NCBI RefSeq assembly: GCF_900143285.1
Contig: NZ_FRDN01000006.1
Coordinates: forward strand, 186,001 to 250,000
Length of the DNA stretch: 64,000 nt
From: Desulfitobacterium chlororespirans DSM 11544
Lineage (GTDB): Bacteria; Bacillota; Desulfitobacteriia; Desulfitobacteriales; Desulfitobacteriaceae
Direction of reading: 5' to 3'
Shown: positions 36,346-46,016 of the stretch, piece after piece
Layout: each line of letters starts with the position of its first letter
Position numbering within the stretch: the first letter of the stretch is position 1
Position numbers and translations under genes: made by a program
Notes under the pieces: generated by a model
Databases searched by the model: none
Told to the model about the DNA's origin: nothing
Seen by the model: only the letters and a program-made list of their open reading frames with translations

Positions 36346-37596
36346 CTATAGCTCACTGAAATCCAAGGTGGCAAAATAATCCTCCAGAGTTTCCGCCCGG
36401 CGAATCAGCTTCACACTGCCATCGGCCTGCAGCAATAACTCAGCATGACGCAGCTTGCCATTGTAGTTGAAGCCCATGGCATGCCCGTGAGCACCGGTAT
36501 CATGAATCACCAGGATATCGCCGATATCAATTCTGGGCAGTTCCCGGTCCACAGCAAATTTATCGTTATTCTCACATAAGCTTCCGGTCACATCATAGAT
36601 ATGGTCCTTAGGCAGGTCTTCCTTACCCATGACGGTGATATGGTGGTAGGCTCCGTAGATTCCCGGGCGCATCAGATCGGACATGCTGGCATCGACACCG
36701 ATATAATTTTTATAAGTATCCTTGCGATGAAGGACTTGGGTCACCAAATAGCCATAAGGTCCCGTCACCATGCGGCCGCATTCCAGGCAAATACGCAGGG
36801 GATCTAAGCCGCTGGCAACGATCTTCTCTTCGTAAACTTTGCGGACACCTTCTCCGATAGTTTCCAGATTGACCGGCTCTTGTTCCGGACGGTAGGGGAT
36901 GCCGATTCCGCCGCCAAAATTCACAAATTCCAGGCGGATTCCCAGTTTTTCTTTCAGCTCTATGGCCAGATCAAACATCATCTCTGCTGTCTCAATAAAG
37001 AAATCCGGGTTCAGCTCATTGGAGATGATCATGGTATGGAGCCCGAAACGTTTCACCCCTCTGTCGCGAACGATCTCATAAGCCTGGAATAACTGTTCCT
37101 TGGTCAAACCATATTTGGATTCTTCAGGGCTGCCGATAATGGCATTCCCCGCCCGCAGCGAACCGGGATTATAGCGGAAGGAGAGCACCTCCGGCAAGCC
37201 GGTATGCTTTTCCAGATAATCAATATGGGTAATATCATCTAAATTGATGATCGCCCATAAATCCTTAGCTTTTTGAAATTCCTCAGCAGGGGTATTGTTG
37301 GAGGTAAGCATAATGTTCTCCTCGGTGATCCCTGCTTTTTCCGCCAGGATCAGTTCAGCCAAAGAACTGCAGTCGGCTCCGAAACCCTCTTCCCTCAGGA
37401 CCTTCAGAATATAGGGATTAGGAAGAGCTTTGACGGCAAAATACTCTTTAAACCCCGGTGCCCAGGCAAATGCTGCCTGCAGTCTTTGGGCGTTTTTGCG
37501 AATGGCTTCCTCATCATAAATATGAAAAGGGGTTCCATAGTCCTCCCTGATCTTCTGCAACTGCTCCTGATTAAAAGGTAAGTTTTTTACTGCCAT
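36346..37596 (-). CDS. lysA: Diaminopimelate decarboxylase
   Basis: 416 aa fold-type III PLP decarboxylase making L-lysine. PLP lysine in EYFAVKALPNPYILKVL, the glycine-rich loop NFGGGIGIPY, and ECGRMVTGPYGYLV, VTGSLCENNDKFA with the active-site cysteine. The lysine riboswitch before it supports lysine as product over other decarboxylase roles. GGGGAGG precedes the ATG. Lysine is also the sole carbon precursor of pyrrolysine. Confidence 0.88.
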   Translation of the reverse strand: MAVKNLPFNQEQLQKIREDYGTPFHIYDEEAIRKNAQRLQAAFAWAPGFKEYFAVKALPNPYILKVLREEGFGADCSSLAELILAEKAGITEENIMLTSNNTPAEEFQKAKDLWAIINLDDITHIDYLEKHTGLPEVLSFRYNPGSLRAGNAIIGSPEESKYGLTKEQLFQAYEIVRDRGVKRFGLHTMIISNELNPDFFIETAEMMFDLAIELKEKLGIRLEFVNFGGGIGIPYRPEQEPVNLETIGEGVRKVYEEKIVASGLDPLRICLECGRMVTGPYGYLVTQVLHRKDTYKNYIGVDASMSDLMRPGIYGAYHHITVMGKEDLPKDHIYDVTGSLCENNDKFAVDRELPRIDIGDILVIHDTGAHGHAMGFNYNGKLRHAELLLQADGSVKLIRRAETLEDYFATLDFSEL

Positions 37597-37658
37597 ATTC
37601 TGATCCTCCCCTATATACTATAGACTACCCACCGCTAGAGATTTTAAAGTTTGGTTGC

Positions 37659-37693
37659 AAAAAAACGGCTGCGAGTCCCCTCGCAACCGTTTC
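37659..37693 (-). terminator. Terminator of the lysine riboswitch
   Basis: AACGGTTGCGAG pairs with CTCGCAGCCGTT and is followed by TTTTTTTG on the minus strand. It is the expression platform that would stop transcription when lysine is bound. Confidence 0.88.
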
Positions 37694-37722
37694 TTAAGGC
37701 AAAATCAAGCCTCAAACTTCAC

Positions 37723-37890
37723 GAGATAGCACTCCACCGGAACCCCGGTGACAGTCTTACATTTTTTCAATGGAAGACCAGCTGAGACCCTTTGTCCTGG
37801 GCCTTTGCTTCGGCAGTGATTCCTTTCCTTATCCGTCCTAGCCTGACCCGCTCAGGATAATTACTCTTAATGCACTGCGCCTCTATCATT
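37723..37890 (-). promoter_or_regulatory. Lysine riboswitch (L-box) upstream of lysA
   Basis: On the minus strand the conserved blocks appear in order: GATAGAGGCGC, TTAAGAGTA, GGAAAGGAATCACTGCCGAAG, GACTGTC, GGTGGAGTGCTATC. The ends (GATAGAGG and GCTATC) close the P1 stem. A terminator follows 30 bases on. This is the standard lysine-binding off-switch. Confidence 0.93.
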
Positions 37891-37971
37891 CACTCTATGA
37901 ATCATCTCTATATTATGGAACAAGATGTTATCCTTGTCAATACATTGCTTCTGTATACATTACCTCTGGCT

Positions 37972-38184
37972 TTATTTTTTCCCATTCTGCAGATTTTCCA
38001 TAACCCCCCGATTATGAAAAACATCCTCCACCTCTAAAGCAAGCTGGCCGCTTTTTATGCTGTCTTTGGGCTGCTCACCGTAATCCATAGCCTGTGAGCC
38101 GGACTCTTGGGTCTGGCTGATCACACCTGCCGGCTCCCATAATTGGCGTTTCAGCTCTTTGCCGGTGTTCTTCTGGTCGTTCAT
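37972..38184 (-). CDS. Small hydrophilic hypothetical protein
   Basis: 70 aa from the ATG at 38184, which has AAAGGAGG eight bases before it. Charged and Gln-rich (NDQKNTGKELKRQLWEPAGVISQTQESGSQAMDYGEQPKDSIKSGQ), no membrane segment, no cysteines. Not recognised. Lies between lysA's leader and the TauE gene. Confidence 0.55.
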   Translation of the reverse strand: MNDQKNTGKELKRQLWEPAGVISQTQESGSQAMDYGEQPKDSIKSGQLALEVEDVFHNRGVMENLQNGKK

Positions 38185-38265
38185 CTGGGATTCCTCCTTT
38201 TGTCCTGACCAAATCATGGTCCTGCTATTCTGTCTTTAGAGTACCCGGAATCGACCAAAATCATG

Positions 38266-39054
38266 TCAAAAAAACAGTCCCTTCAGCGGCTCAGCAAGGG
38301 AAGTCACGCCGATGATGAAAAGCAAGCCATAGACCAGTTTCTTGAATTGAGCTTCGTTGATTTTCTTTCTCAGAGGCTGGCCGGCCACATAGCCAAGGAC
38401 AACCGCCAAAATCATGCTGACGAGGGTGATGCCAAAGGGCAGGGTGAAGCTTTCCCGAAACACAAGGATTTTTAAAGCGCTGGTCATAGCATATTGGAAA
38501 AAGAAAAAGGTAACGGTGGTTGCCTGGAAGACGTCCTTGGTCAGGTGCTTGATGAGCAAAGCGACAACGGGGGGACCGGGAATGGCCGCCAGGCCGTTGA
38601 GCAAACCTGAAGAAAAAGCAACCATGACAAATCCCTTGGAGGCTGGGTTGATCTCCCCTTCCTCAGGAACTTTCTTCTCAAGGGCACTGCTTTTGAGCTG
38701 CACCCATTGATAGGCAACATAGCCGATAAGGATAATCCCCACCATCCCTTTAATGTACAGTTCATTCATATAGCCGCTCAGGGCAACACCCAGAGCCAAT
38801 CCGGGAATCCCTATGAGCAAAAGCCGGATGACCAAATCCCGGCGGACTAAGCGCCGCATTTGGAACCCCTGCACCGAGGAGCCCATCATGGATAAAATCA
38901 TTCCCGCCAAAAGAGCTTGCTGGCTGGGCAAAACAAAAAGGAGCAAGGGTACCGCCACCAGCCCGAATCCAAACCCTGTCAAAACCTGAATAAAGGTGGC
39001 AAAGAACGTAATTCCGCTCATGGCAAGCCATAATTCCCATGATAACATCTCCAC
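38266..39054 (-). CDS. TauE/SafE-family membrane exporter
   Basis: 262 aa, about seven to eight hydrophobic segments. FIQVLTGFGFGLVAVPLLL and FSSGLLNGLAAIPGPPVVALLI are the two family half-repeats. Such proteins export sulfite, sulfoacetate or other organosulfur anions or take up related anions. No sulfur genes are nearby, so the substrate is open. GTG 39054 or ATG 39048 could be the start. Confidence 0.85.
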   Translation of the reverse strand: MEMLSWELWLAMSGITFFATFIQVLTGFGFGLVAVPLLLFVLPSQQALLAGMILSMMGSSVQGFQMRRLVRRDLVIRLLLIGIPGLALGVALSGYMNELYIKGMVGIILIGYVAYQWVQLKSSALEKKVPEEGEINPASKGFVMVAFSSGLLNGLAAIPGPPVVALLIKHLTKDVFQATTVTFFFFQYAMTSALKILVFRESFTLPFGITLVSMILAVVLGYVAGQPLRKKINEAQFKKLVYGLLFIIGVTSLAEPLKGLFF

Positions 39055-39185
39055 ACAAACACCCTCTTAAATCTAATTTAATCTCTTTATGATTCTCTGT
39101 TTTAAGAGTATTCCCTTTTCTTGTCTGAATCTTGACAGCATTGTCTGTATTTCCTATAGTGAGTTAAGAAGGAAAGGTGATTCTT

Positions 39186-39665
39186 ATGGCTCAAAAAACC
39201 AACGCTGCCCGCATCCTCGATCAAGCCGGTATAGCCTATGAATTAATCCCCTATGAGGTGGATGAAGCGGATCTTTCGGCCACCACCGTCGCCCAAAAGG
39301 TAAACATGCCTCCTGAATTAATCTATAAAACCCTGGTTACCCGTGGAGATAAAACAGGCATTCTCATCGCCTGCATCCCTGCCCATTATGAGCTGAATCT
39401 TAAGGCTCTCGCCCAAGTGAGCGGCAATAAGAAAATGGAAGTGGTTCCTCTCAAGGAAGTTCAGCCCCTGACCGGTTATATACGGGGAGGGGTCTCTCCT
39501 TTGGGGACTAAAAAAAGATACCCGGTCTATTTTCAGGAAGATATGCTCCAGCACGAAAAAATTGCCGTCAGTGCCGGGACGCGGGGCTTGCAGATCCTTG
39601 CTCTGTCTCAGGACCTGCTCAAGGTCACCCAGGGAAAGGTTGGGCCCATCGCTCATCCTGCCTGA
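39186..39665 (+). CDS. ybaK: Cys-tRNA(Pro)/Cys-tRNA(Cys) deacylase, YbaK type
   Basis: 159 aa trans-editing protein that hydrolyses mischarged aminoacyl-tRNA. KTNAARILDQAGIAYELIPYEVDEADLSATTVAQKVNMPPELIYKTLVTRGD and the lysine-containing YIRGGVSPLGTKKRYPVYF are YbaK signatures. ATG at 39186 follows AAGGTG; three upstream codons of the frame are probably not translated. Confidence 0.92.
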   Translation: MAQKTNAARILDQAGIAYELIPYEVDEADLSATTVAQKVNMPPELIYKTLVTRGDKTGILIACIPAHYELNLKALAQVSGNKKMEVVPLKEVQPLTGYIRGGVSPLGTKKRYPVYFQEDMLQHEKIAVSAGTRGLQILALSQDLLKVTQGKVGPIAHPA

Positions 39666-39782
39666 ATCACCATAAATCTTCTCCTCACGCCCTGAACTCC
39701 CTCCTCTCCTTGTATGAAGACGGACAAGAGGTAAATACTAACCTTATGTCACTTTGAATTACCAAGGTAAAGGAGAGATTCT

Positions 39783-40871
39783 ATGAGCTTCCGGATTCCT
39801 CAGTTCAATCCGCCTGATTTTGACGGTGAGCCTTTTGCAAGCGCTCCCAATGCAACCCTTGTCGAAGTCCTTCAGGATGGGGTAGCCCCCGACCATTTCC
39901 ATGGCATGTCTATTTATCCTGAATACTTTAAAATCAACGGCCAATGGCTCCTTGCTTCCCAAAGCCGCATGGACGGCGTTCCCGTGCTCATGGAGGACGG
40001 TACGATGCAAATCCTCGAATTCCGCAATCTGAAAAAAGGCCAGCAAGTGGTGATCGGGCGGACGGAAGATGCCAGTGAAGGCATTTATGTCTATGCTGAA
40101 GGGTTTGCTTCCAAGGACAGCAACAGGGATGTTTTTGCCTTTCGCTCCGGCCGTTCCCGGGAGACGGCCTATTCAAAGGATTATAATCATCTTTATGATC
40201 TGCTGCGTCACGAAAAAGACAACGGTCATGTGGTCTGGGTGCTGGGACCTGCCGTGGTTTTTGATTACGACTCCCGGAAGGCCCTGGCTGCCTTGATCGA
40301 AAAAGGCTATGTTCATGCCATTCTGGCCGGCAATGCCATGGCTACCCATGATCTTGAAGCCGGCATCCTGGGTACCGCTTTAGGGCAAAATATCTATACT
40401 CAGGAGTCTCAGCCCAACGGCCATTATAATCATTTGGATGTCATCAATATGGCCAGAGAAGCCGGCTCACTGGAAAAACTCATCAAAGCTCAGCACCTGA
40501 CCGAGGGGGTTGTGCCTGCCGCCTTAGAAAAGAATATCCCTTTGATCCTGGCGGGCTCTATCCGTGATGACGGTCCCCTGCCCTCGGTATGGGCCAATGT
40601 CTACGCAGCTCAGGATGAAATGCGCCGGCAGACCAAACAGGCCACTACCCTCATCTGCCTGGCCACCCAGCTCCATACCATCGCTGCCGGCAATATGACA
40701 CCTGCCTATACTCAGCGGGATGGGCAGCTGCGTCCAGTCTACATCTATGCTGTGGATGTGGCGGAGTTCACCTTGAATAAGCTGAGAGATCGGGGTTCTC
40801 TCGAAGTCACCACCATCGTGGCCAATGTCCAGGACTTTCTCGTCAATGTCAATAATAATCTTAATGAATAA
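39783..40871 (+). CDS. LOR/SDH conserved-domain protein (TIGR00300 type, ornithine-cyclodeaminase-like)
   Basis: 362 aa. The second half has the family core: WVLGPAVVFDYDSRKALAALIEKGYVHAILAGNAMATHDLEAGILGT, NIPLILAGSIRDDGPLP and ATQLHTIAAGNMTP. Relatives are the C-terminal domain of cyanobacterial ArgZ/AgrE and an archaeal ornithine cyclodeaminase, so an ornithine-to-proline role is possible but unproven here. AGGAGAG before the ATG. Confidence 0.8.
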   Translation: MSFRIPQFNPPDFDGEPFASAPNATLVEVLQDGVAPDHFHGMSIYPEYFKINGQWLLASQSRMDGVPVLMEDGTMQILEFRNLKKGQQVVIGRTEDASEGIYVYAEGFASKDSNRDVFAFRSGRSRETAYSKDYNHLYDLLRHEKDNGHVVWVLGPAVVFDYDSRKALAALIEKGYVHAILAGNAMATHDLEAGILGTALGQNIYTQESQPNGHYNHLDVINMAREAGSLEKLIKAQHLTEGVVPAALEKNIPLILAGSIRDDGPLPSVWANVYAAQDEMRRQTKQATTLICLATQLHTIAAGNMTPAYTQRDGQLRPVYIYAVDVAEFTLNKLRDRGSLEVTTIVANVQDFLVNVNNNLNE

Positions 40872-40944
40872 CAACCCTCTACGAATGAAGCCAATTGCAT
40901 AAATTAAAACAGAAAAAGGCCCTTGGCCTATAGGAGGAAAAAGC

Positions 40945-41103
40945 ATGAAAGTGAAGATTATCCAATCGCTTCGGCAGGAAGGGCTGGAGCAGAAAATGAA
41001 TGCGTTCTTTCAAGAGCAGGAAGGGAACATTGAAATCATCGAAATCCAATGGAAAGCTTTTTTAGAGCATTATGTAATGATCCTCTATAACGAGAAAAAA
41101 TAG
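40945..41103 (+). CDS. Small protein, Cse60-like
   Basis: 52 aa: KVKIIQSLRQEGLEQKMNAFF, then EGNIEIIEIQWKAFLEHYVMILYNEKK. The ATG follows a strong AGGAGG. The layout (short start strand, LE-x3-N helix, IxIIxIQ strand, final IxY strand) resembles Cse60, a small sporulation-associated protein of Bacillus; the match is by eye. Stop is TAG, within the terminator stem. Confidence 0.6.
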   Translation: MKVKIIQSLRQEGLEQKMNAFFQEQEGNIEIIEIQWKAFLEHYVMILYNEKK

Positions 41104-41131
41104 TCACGAATAAACCATCGTGACTATTTTT
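41099..41131 (+). terminator. Terminator between the small gene and glnS
   Basis: AATAGTCACGA (41099-41109) pairs with TCGTGACTATT (41118-41128), followed by TTT. It includes the stop of the small gene and also faces convergent glnS. Confidence 0.85.
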
Positions 41132-41140
41132 ATACACTGA

Positions 41141-42796
41141 TTATATAACGAAAGAGCTTTTTAAGGAAACAATTAAATTCAACACTAAGCTTTCCGGGGT
41201 AGTATAGTTCGGATCCACATTAAAGTAGCCGTGACGGGGAAACTGGAATTTATCTTGAGGTTTGGCCTCTTTCATATAAGGTTCCACAAACCCTTGCCGT
41301 ATTGCTAAAGAGTTGGGATTGATGTGATCCAGGAAGGTCTTGCCTTCCTCTTCTGCTCCATCATCCTGAATCAAAGGCTCATAGAGGCGAAACTCTGCCG
41401 GCACTGCCTGAGTGGCTTCCACCCAATGAATAGTACCCTTGACCTTGCGGCCGGTAAATCCTGTGCCGCTTTTTGTTTCCGGATCATAGGTGCAACGAAT
41501 CTCGATGATCTTGCCCTCATCATCCTTGATGACCTCTTCACACCTAATAAAGTAGGCATCCATCAACCGAACTTCATTGCCCGGGTAAAGCCGGTGGTAC
41601 TTCGGCGGCGGGACCTCCATGAAATCTTCCTGCTCGATGTAAATCTCCCTGGAAAAAGGAATCTTGCGTTTCCCCATCTCAGGGTTCTCTTTATTGTGAT
41701 CGGCATCCAGCATTTCCACTTGGCCTTCCGGGTAATTGGTAATGACCACCTTCAAGGGGCGGATGACCGCCATGGGCCGGGACACTTTGAGCTTCAGATC
41801 TTCCCGAATAAAGTGCTCCAGCATTTTGGAATCCACCACACTGTCCGCTCTGGCCACACCAATAGCTTGGGCAAAATTGCGGATGGCTTCAGGGGTATAC
41901 CCCCGGCGGCGCAGCCCGGAGATGGTGGGCATTCTGGGATCATCCCAACCGTCCACCACTTTTTCATCCACCAGCTGCTTCAGCTTGCGTTTGCTCATCA
42001 CCGTATTGGTCATATTCAAGCGGGCAAATTCATATTGATGAGGAACATGTTCCATCTCACATTCCCGAACGACCCAATCATAGAGAGGGCGGTGATCTTC
42101 AAATTCTAAAGTACAGATAGAGTGAGTTATGCCTTCGATAGCATCCTCTAAAGGATGGGCATAATCATACATGGGGTAGATGCACCATGTGTCCCCTGTA
42201 TTATGGTGGGTGGCATGGGCAATCCGATAAAGAACGGGATCCCGCATATTGATGTTGGGTGAGCCCATATCGATCTTAGCCCGGAGAACCTTTTCCCCGT
42301 CCTTAAATTCACCTTGGCGCATTCTCTCGAAGAGATCCAGGTTTTCTTCAACACTGCGGTTGCGGTAGGGGCTTTCCTTACCGGCCTCAGTCAGGGTGCC
42401 GCGGCTTTTTCTAATCTCCTCAGCGGATAAATCACACACATAAGCTTTGCCCTTTTCGATCAGCAGAACGGCCCGCTTATGCATCTCCGCAAAATAATCG
42501 GAAGCGAAAAAGAGGTTGTCCCAGGTAAACCCCAGCCACTTGACATCTTCTTTAATGGATTCTACATATTCAGTATCTTCCTTGACCGGGTTCGTATCAT
42601 CAAACCGCAAATTGGTTTTTCCTTTGAATTCGTCGGCCAGGCCAAAGTTCAAACAGATGGATTTAGCATGCCCAATATGCAGATAACCATTGGGCTCGGG
42701 GGGAAACCGCGTCATGATTTCTTCTACTTTCCCCTCCCGTAAATCCTCAAGGATAATACTGCGCAAAAAATTAGAGGATTTATTCTCGTTATCCAC
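41141..42796 (-). CDS. glnS: Glutaminyl-tRNA synthetase
   Basis: 551 aa class Ib synthetase. HIGH motif in [22 protein letters not shown], the Gln-specific [10 protein letters not shown], and the KMSKS-type VMSKRKL are visible, with a C-terminal double beta-barrel for the anticodon ending [11 protein letters not shown]. Presence of GlnRS is not universal in Firmicutes, most of which use the GatCAB amidation route. The frame opens with TTG 42805, but GTG 42796 is better spaced from AAAGG. Confidence 0.94.
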   Translation of the reverse strand: MDNENKSSNFLRSIILEDLREGKVEEIMTRFPPEPNGYLHIGHAKSICLNFGLADEFKGKTNLRFDDTNPVKEDTEYVESIKEDVKWLGFTWDNLFFASDYFAEMHKRAVLLIEKGKAYVCDLSAEEIRKSRGTLTEAGKESPYRNRSVEENLDLFERMRQGEFKDGEKVLRAKIDMGSPNINMRDPVLYRIAHATHHNTGDTWCIYPMYDYAHPLEDAIEGITHSICTLEFEDHRPLYDWVVRECEMEHVPHQYEFARLNMTNTVMSKRKLKQLVDEKVVDGWDDPRMPTISGLRRRGYTPEAIRNFAQAIGVARADSVVDSKMLEHFIREDLKLKVSRPMAVIRPLKVVITNYPEGQVEMLDADHNKENPEMGKRKIPFSREIYIEQEDFMEVPPPKYHRLYPGNEVRLMDAYFIRCEEVIKDDEGKIIEIRCTYDPETKSGTGFTGRKVKGTIHWVEATQAVPAEFRLYEPLIQDDGAEEEGKTFLDHINPNSLAIRQGFVEPYMKEAKPQDKFQFPRHGYFNVDPNYTTPESLVLNLIVSLKSSFVI

Positions 42797-42891
42797 AAAT
42801 ACCAACCTTTCCTACGGAATCTTATCTCCTACTGCAAAGAAAGACCTCTCCAGTAGTGTTACCCGAATTTTCGTCCTTCACCCATTGCTGC

Positions 42892-43308
42892 TTATAAATG
42901 ATAGTCTCCCGCAGCCTCCGGCTGATAAAGAATTTTTTCCACCTTAAACCGGACGACACCACCGGGAACTTTCCAATCGATGATATCTCCTTCCAGATAG
43001 CCCAGAATGGCCGTCCCCACGGGGGCAAGAATTGAAATCTTATCTTCCAGAAGATCGGCATCCTCAGGATACACTAACGTATAGACGGTTTCTTCCCCTG
43101 TCTCCAGATCCTGCAGCAAGATCCTGGAATTCATGGTGATGGCGTTGGCAGGGATTTTTTCTGAAGGTACCACATCTGCCCCATTTAACTCATGCTCAAG
43201 ATCTTTTAAGTAATCCTTGTTTTTAGCGCTGCCAAACTCTCTTTCCTTATTGATAAGTTTGAGCAGACGCTCACGGTCCACAGCTGTAATACTGATCTTT
43301 CTACTCAT
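42892..43308 (-). CDS. GreA/Rnk-family transcription factor
   Basis: 138 aa. The N-terminal part is short (RKISITAVDRERLLKLINKER) instead of the long GreA coiled coil, as in Rnk; the C-terminal FKBP-like domain reads TMNSRILLQDLETGEETVYTLVYPEDADL...ILAPVGTAILGYLEGD. Such proteins bind RNA polymerase and may compete with Gre factors. Confidence 0.85.
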   Translation of the reverse strand: MSRKISITAVDRERLLKLINKEREFGSAKNKDYLKDLEHELNGADVVPSEKIPANAITMNSRILLQDLETGEETVYTLVYPEDADLLEDKISILAPVGTAILGYLEGDIIDWKVPGGVVRFKVEKILYQPEAAGDYHL

Positions 43309-43518
43309 TTCTCCTGAACCTTCCTTTTCTAATGATCAACACATTGAATGCACCCAGAAAATTTACACTTTCTGAATAGCTAAATATAGAGCGACTATCG
43401 CCAGATAGCCGCTGTCAAAAATTTATGTACTTCAAAAAAGGGAGAAATCATTAAACCATTCTAATTATATACCATTTTCTATAATAAGTAAATGTTGGCA
43501 TATTCCCAAAAATAATTC

Positions 43519-43547
43519 TTGAATAAAATGGGAGCGATACTTATAAT
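43519..43547 (+). promoter_or_regulatory. Sigma-A promoter of the glycine riboswitch transcript
   Basis: TTGAAT (43519-43524) and TATAAT (43542-43547) with a 17-base spacer; start near 43554, so the leader is about 400 bases before the symporter gene. Confidence 0.8.
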
Positions 43548-43618
43548 AATAAATAAATTCGCAAAGCCGTTGAAGGAATTGGGAATCTATCCAAAACTGC
43601 ATAGGAATGCTGAATGAG

Positions 43619-43777
43619 ATTTACGGGAGAAGGGTATGGCCCGCCGAAGAAGTTGAAACTTTCAGGTGACTGGAATAAGTCAGGGACCGTAAATTGACAG
43701 CACTCTGGAGAGACTCGCTTAGGGCGCCGAAGGGGCAATACAATAATGTTGTAAATCTCTCAGGCAAAAGGACAGAG
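43619..43777 (+). promoter_or_regulatory. Tandem glycine riboswitch
   Basis: Two aptamers in series. The first is closed by ATTTACGG/CCGTAAAT (43619-43694) and has the GCCGAAGAAG core; the second (43703-43777) has CTCTGGAGAG, GGCGCCGAAGGGGCAA, ATCTCTCAGGCAAAAGGACAGAG. Only an eight-base linker joins them, as in cooperative tandem glycine switches. It precedes an amino-acid symporter. Confidence 0.95.
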
Positions 43778-43840
43778 AAGGAACAGGGACTGCTCTAGGG
43801 GGGGCAATCTCTTGCTTTGATACCCATCGTCCGAATATTC

Positions 43841-43872
43841 AGAGTCAATCGCTAAAGATTGACTCTTTTTAT
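43841..43872 (+). terminator. Terminator of the glycine riboswitch leader
   Basis: AGAGTCAATC (43841-43850) pairs with GATTGACTCT (43857-43866) followed by TTTT. It lies between the aptamers and the gene, so it is probably the regulated stop. Confidence 0.85.
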
Positions 43873-43961
43873 ATATAAACTGCACTCCTTTTGCGAAGGC
43901 TGCAACATACAGAAAGATGTGCAGTGAGCTGCGCAGAGAGAGATTAAAGGAGGAGAACACT

Positions 43962-45344
43962 ATGGAAGCCTTACATGACTTTATCATCTGGCTGAACGGC
44001 TATCTCTGGGGTCCACCAATTCTTGTTTTACTTTTTGGCACGCACTTATTCCTTACTTTCCGTACTCGTGGCATTCAAAGGTACATTTTTAAAGGGATCA
44101 AATTATCCCTCACTAAGGATCCTGATGCCAGCGGCGATGTGAGCCAATTCGGAGCTCTGACCACCGCCCTGGCCGCTACCATCGGAACCGGCAATATCGT
44201 CGGAGTAGCTACGGCTGTGGCTTTAGGGGGGCCTGGTGCCGTACTTTGGTGCTGGCTCACCGGGGTATTCGGGATTGCCACCAAATATGGGGAGGCCTTA
44301 TTGGCCGTAAAATACCGGGTCAAAACCGCTGACGGCACCATGCTGGGCGGCCCTATGTATGCTTTGGAAAGGGGCCTGGGCCAGAAGTGGCTGGCTGTAC
44401 TCTTCTGTATCTTTACTTCCATTGCCGCCTTTGGCATTGGCAATATGACTCAGGCTAATTCTATTTCCGGTATGCTCAAGTCCCAATTCAATATCAGCCC
44501 CCTCCTTACCGGTCTTGTCTTAGCAGCCCTTACCGGGATAGTGATCATCGGTGGAGTGAAATGGATCGCCCGGGTCTGCGAAAAATTCGTCCCCTTTATG
44601 GCGATTGCCTATGTCCTCGGTTGTATCATCATCCTGATTATAAATTCTCAATATGTCTGGCCTGCCGTTGTCTTGATCTGTGAATCGGCATTCACTCCAA
44701 CTGCCGCCGGCGGCGGCTTCGTCGGTGCCAGTATCATTATGGCCGCCCGTTACGGTATTGCCCGGGGTCTTTTCTCCAATGAATCCGGTTTGGGTTCCGC
44801 TCCCATCGTCGCTGCCGCCGCTCAAACCAGGAATCCGGTCCGTCAGGCTCTCGTCTCGGCTACCGGCACCTTCTGGGATACCGTTGTTGTCTGTTTAATG
44901 ACCGGTCTGGTCGTGGTCAGCAGTGTCCTTAGCAACCCGACTGCTGCTCAAGGACTGCAAGGCGGCGATTTGACCACAATGGCTTTTAATCAGATTCCGG
45001 TGGTTGGCCCCATCGTTTTAACCTTCGGGCTTTTGACCTTCGTTTTCTCCACCATCCTGGGCTGGTCTTATTATGGTGAAAGGGCTGTGGAATACCTCTT
45101 TGGCAAAAAGGGCATCCTCCCTTACCGCCTCCTTTGGGTTCTCGCCGTGTTAACCGGCTCTTTGGTGACTCTCCAATTCGTCTGGGATTTGTCGGATGCG
45201 ATGAACGCCATGATGGCTATTCCCAATCTTGTGGCGCTCCTTCTCCTAAGCGGAGTTATTGTCTCGGAAACCAAGAAGTATCTATGGGAAGATCGTCTGG
45301 ATGAAGCCTCTGAGGAGCCCATCCCTGTCATTCAGAATAAATAA
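43962..45344 (+). CDS. Sodium:alanine/glycine symporter (AGCS family)
   Basis: 460 aa integral membrane protein with about eleven hydrophobic segments. Family stretches: GDVSQFGALTTALAATIGTGNIVGVATAVALGGPGAVLWCW, ARYGIARGLFSNESGLGSAPIVAAAA. The glycine riboswitch upstream indicates glycine as a substrate, and the direction of control (off or on) depends on the terminator. ATG 43962 follows AAAGGAGG; earlier codons lack a site. Confidence 0.93.
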   Translation: MEALHDFIIWLNGYLWGPPILVLLFGTHLFLTFRTRGIQRYIFKGIKLSLTKDPDASGDVSQFGALTTALAATIGTGNIVGVATAVALGGPGAVLWCWLTGVFGIATKYGEALLAVKYRVKTADGTMLGGPMYALERGLGQKWLAVLFCIFTSIAAFGIGNMTQANSISGMLKSQFNISPLLTGLVLAALTGIVIIGGVKWIARVCEKFVPFMAIAYVLGCIIILIINSQYVWPAVVLICESAFTPTAAGGGFVGASIIMAARYGIARGLFSNESGLGSAPIVAAAAQTRNPVRQALVSATGTFWDTVVVCLMTGLVVVSSVLSNPTAAQGLQGGDLTTMAFNQIPVVGPIVLTFGLLTFVFSTILGWSYYGERAVEYLFGKKGILPYRLLWVLAVLTGSLVTLQFVWDLSDAMNAMMAIPNLVALLLLSGVIVSETKKYLWEDRLDEASEEPIPVIQNK

Positions 45345-45442
45345 GCTCACAGTGGAGCTCAGTATGCCCTTTGCTCACTATATTCTTAGCTTAATGATAG
45401 TTTCCCCATAGATGACAAAACACATAGCTGGCGCACCAAACT

Positions 45443-45480
45443 ACGAGACACCTCTCCCTTCCGGAGAGGTGTCTCTATAT
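45443..45480. terminator. Bidirectional hairpin between the symporter and glyoxalase-fold genes
   Basis: GAGACACCTCTCC pairs with GGAGAGGTGTCTC around a short loop (45445-45474). T-tracts are weak on both sides. Confidence 0.6.
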
Positions 45481-45488
45481 GCCTTATC

Positions 45489-45863
45489 CTATCCCATAGA
45501 ACTGGGGAGGATTTCTATCCAGTAGTTATCCGGATCATTGATAAAATAGATCCCCATGGCTTCATTTTCATAACAGATGCAGCCCATTTTTTGATGATGT
45601 TCATGAGCTGCCTGGAAATCATCCACGGTTAAGGCCAGATGAAACTCGTTGTCGCCCAGATTATAGGGTTCTGTTCTATCCCTTAACCAGGTAAGTTCCA
45701 AAGCATGAGCGGTTATCCCATCCCCCAGATAAACAATAATGAATTCCCCGCTCTCCGGAGCTATACGCCTGACTTCCTTTAACCCTAATGCCGCTTCGTA
45801 AAATTTAAGACTTTTCTCCAGATCCAGCACATTGATATTATTGTGGGTAAATTTAAATTTCAT
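45489..45863 (-). CDS. Glyoxalase I / vicinal oxygen chelate protein
   Basis: 124 aa, the size of small bacterial glyoxalase I. FTHNNINVLDLEKSLKFYEAALGLKEVRR opens the first motif, ALELTWLRDR and NEFHLALTVDDFQAAHEHHQKMGC the second, ending FINDPDNYWIEIL with the metal glutamate. Probable substrate is a methylglyoxal adduct, but the thiol partner in this organism is unknown. AAGGGG precedes the ATG at 45863. Confidence 0.85.
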   Translation of the reverse strand: MKFKFTHNNINVLDLEKSLKFYEAALGLKEVRRIAPESGEFIIVYLGDGITAHALELTWLRDRTEPYNLGDNEFHLALTVDDFQAAHEHHQKMGCICYENEAMGIYFINDPDNYWIEILPSSMG

Positions 45864-46016
45864 GGCCAGCATCCCCTTCATTTATTTTGGATACGTTTTC
45901 TTTGCCGAGAATTAATTATCGACCAGGCCCTCTATTGTCTTGCATATCCATCCATATTATAGTAATTTTTTATAGAGAACACAAACTTCCGATCATTATT
46001 AGATGAGGTGATTTTT

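Noticed and set aside
41324-42109. Long open frame antisense to glnS (261 codons).
   Set aside because: Shadow frame of a full-length conserved gene.
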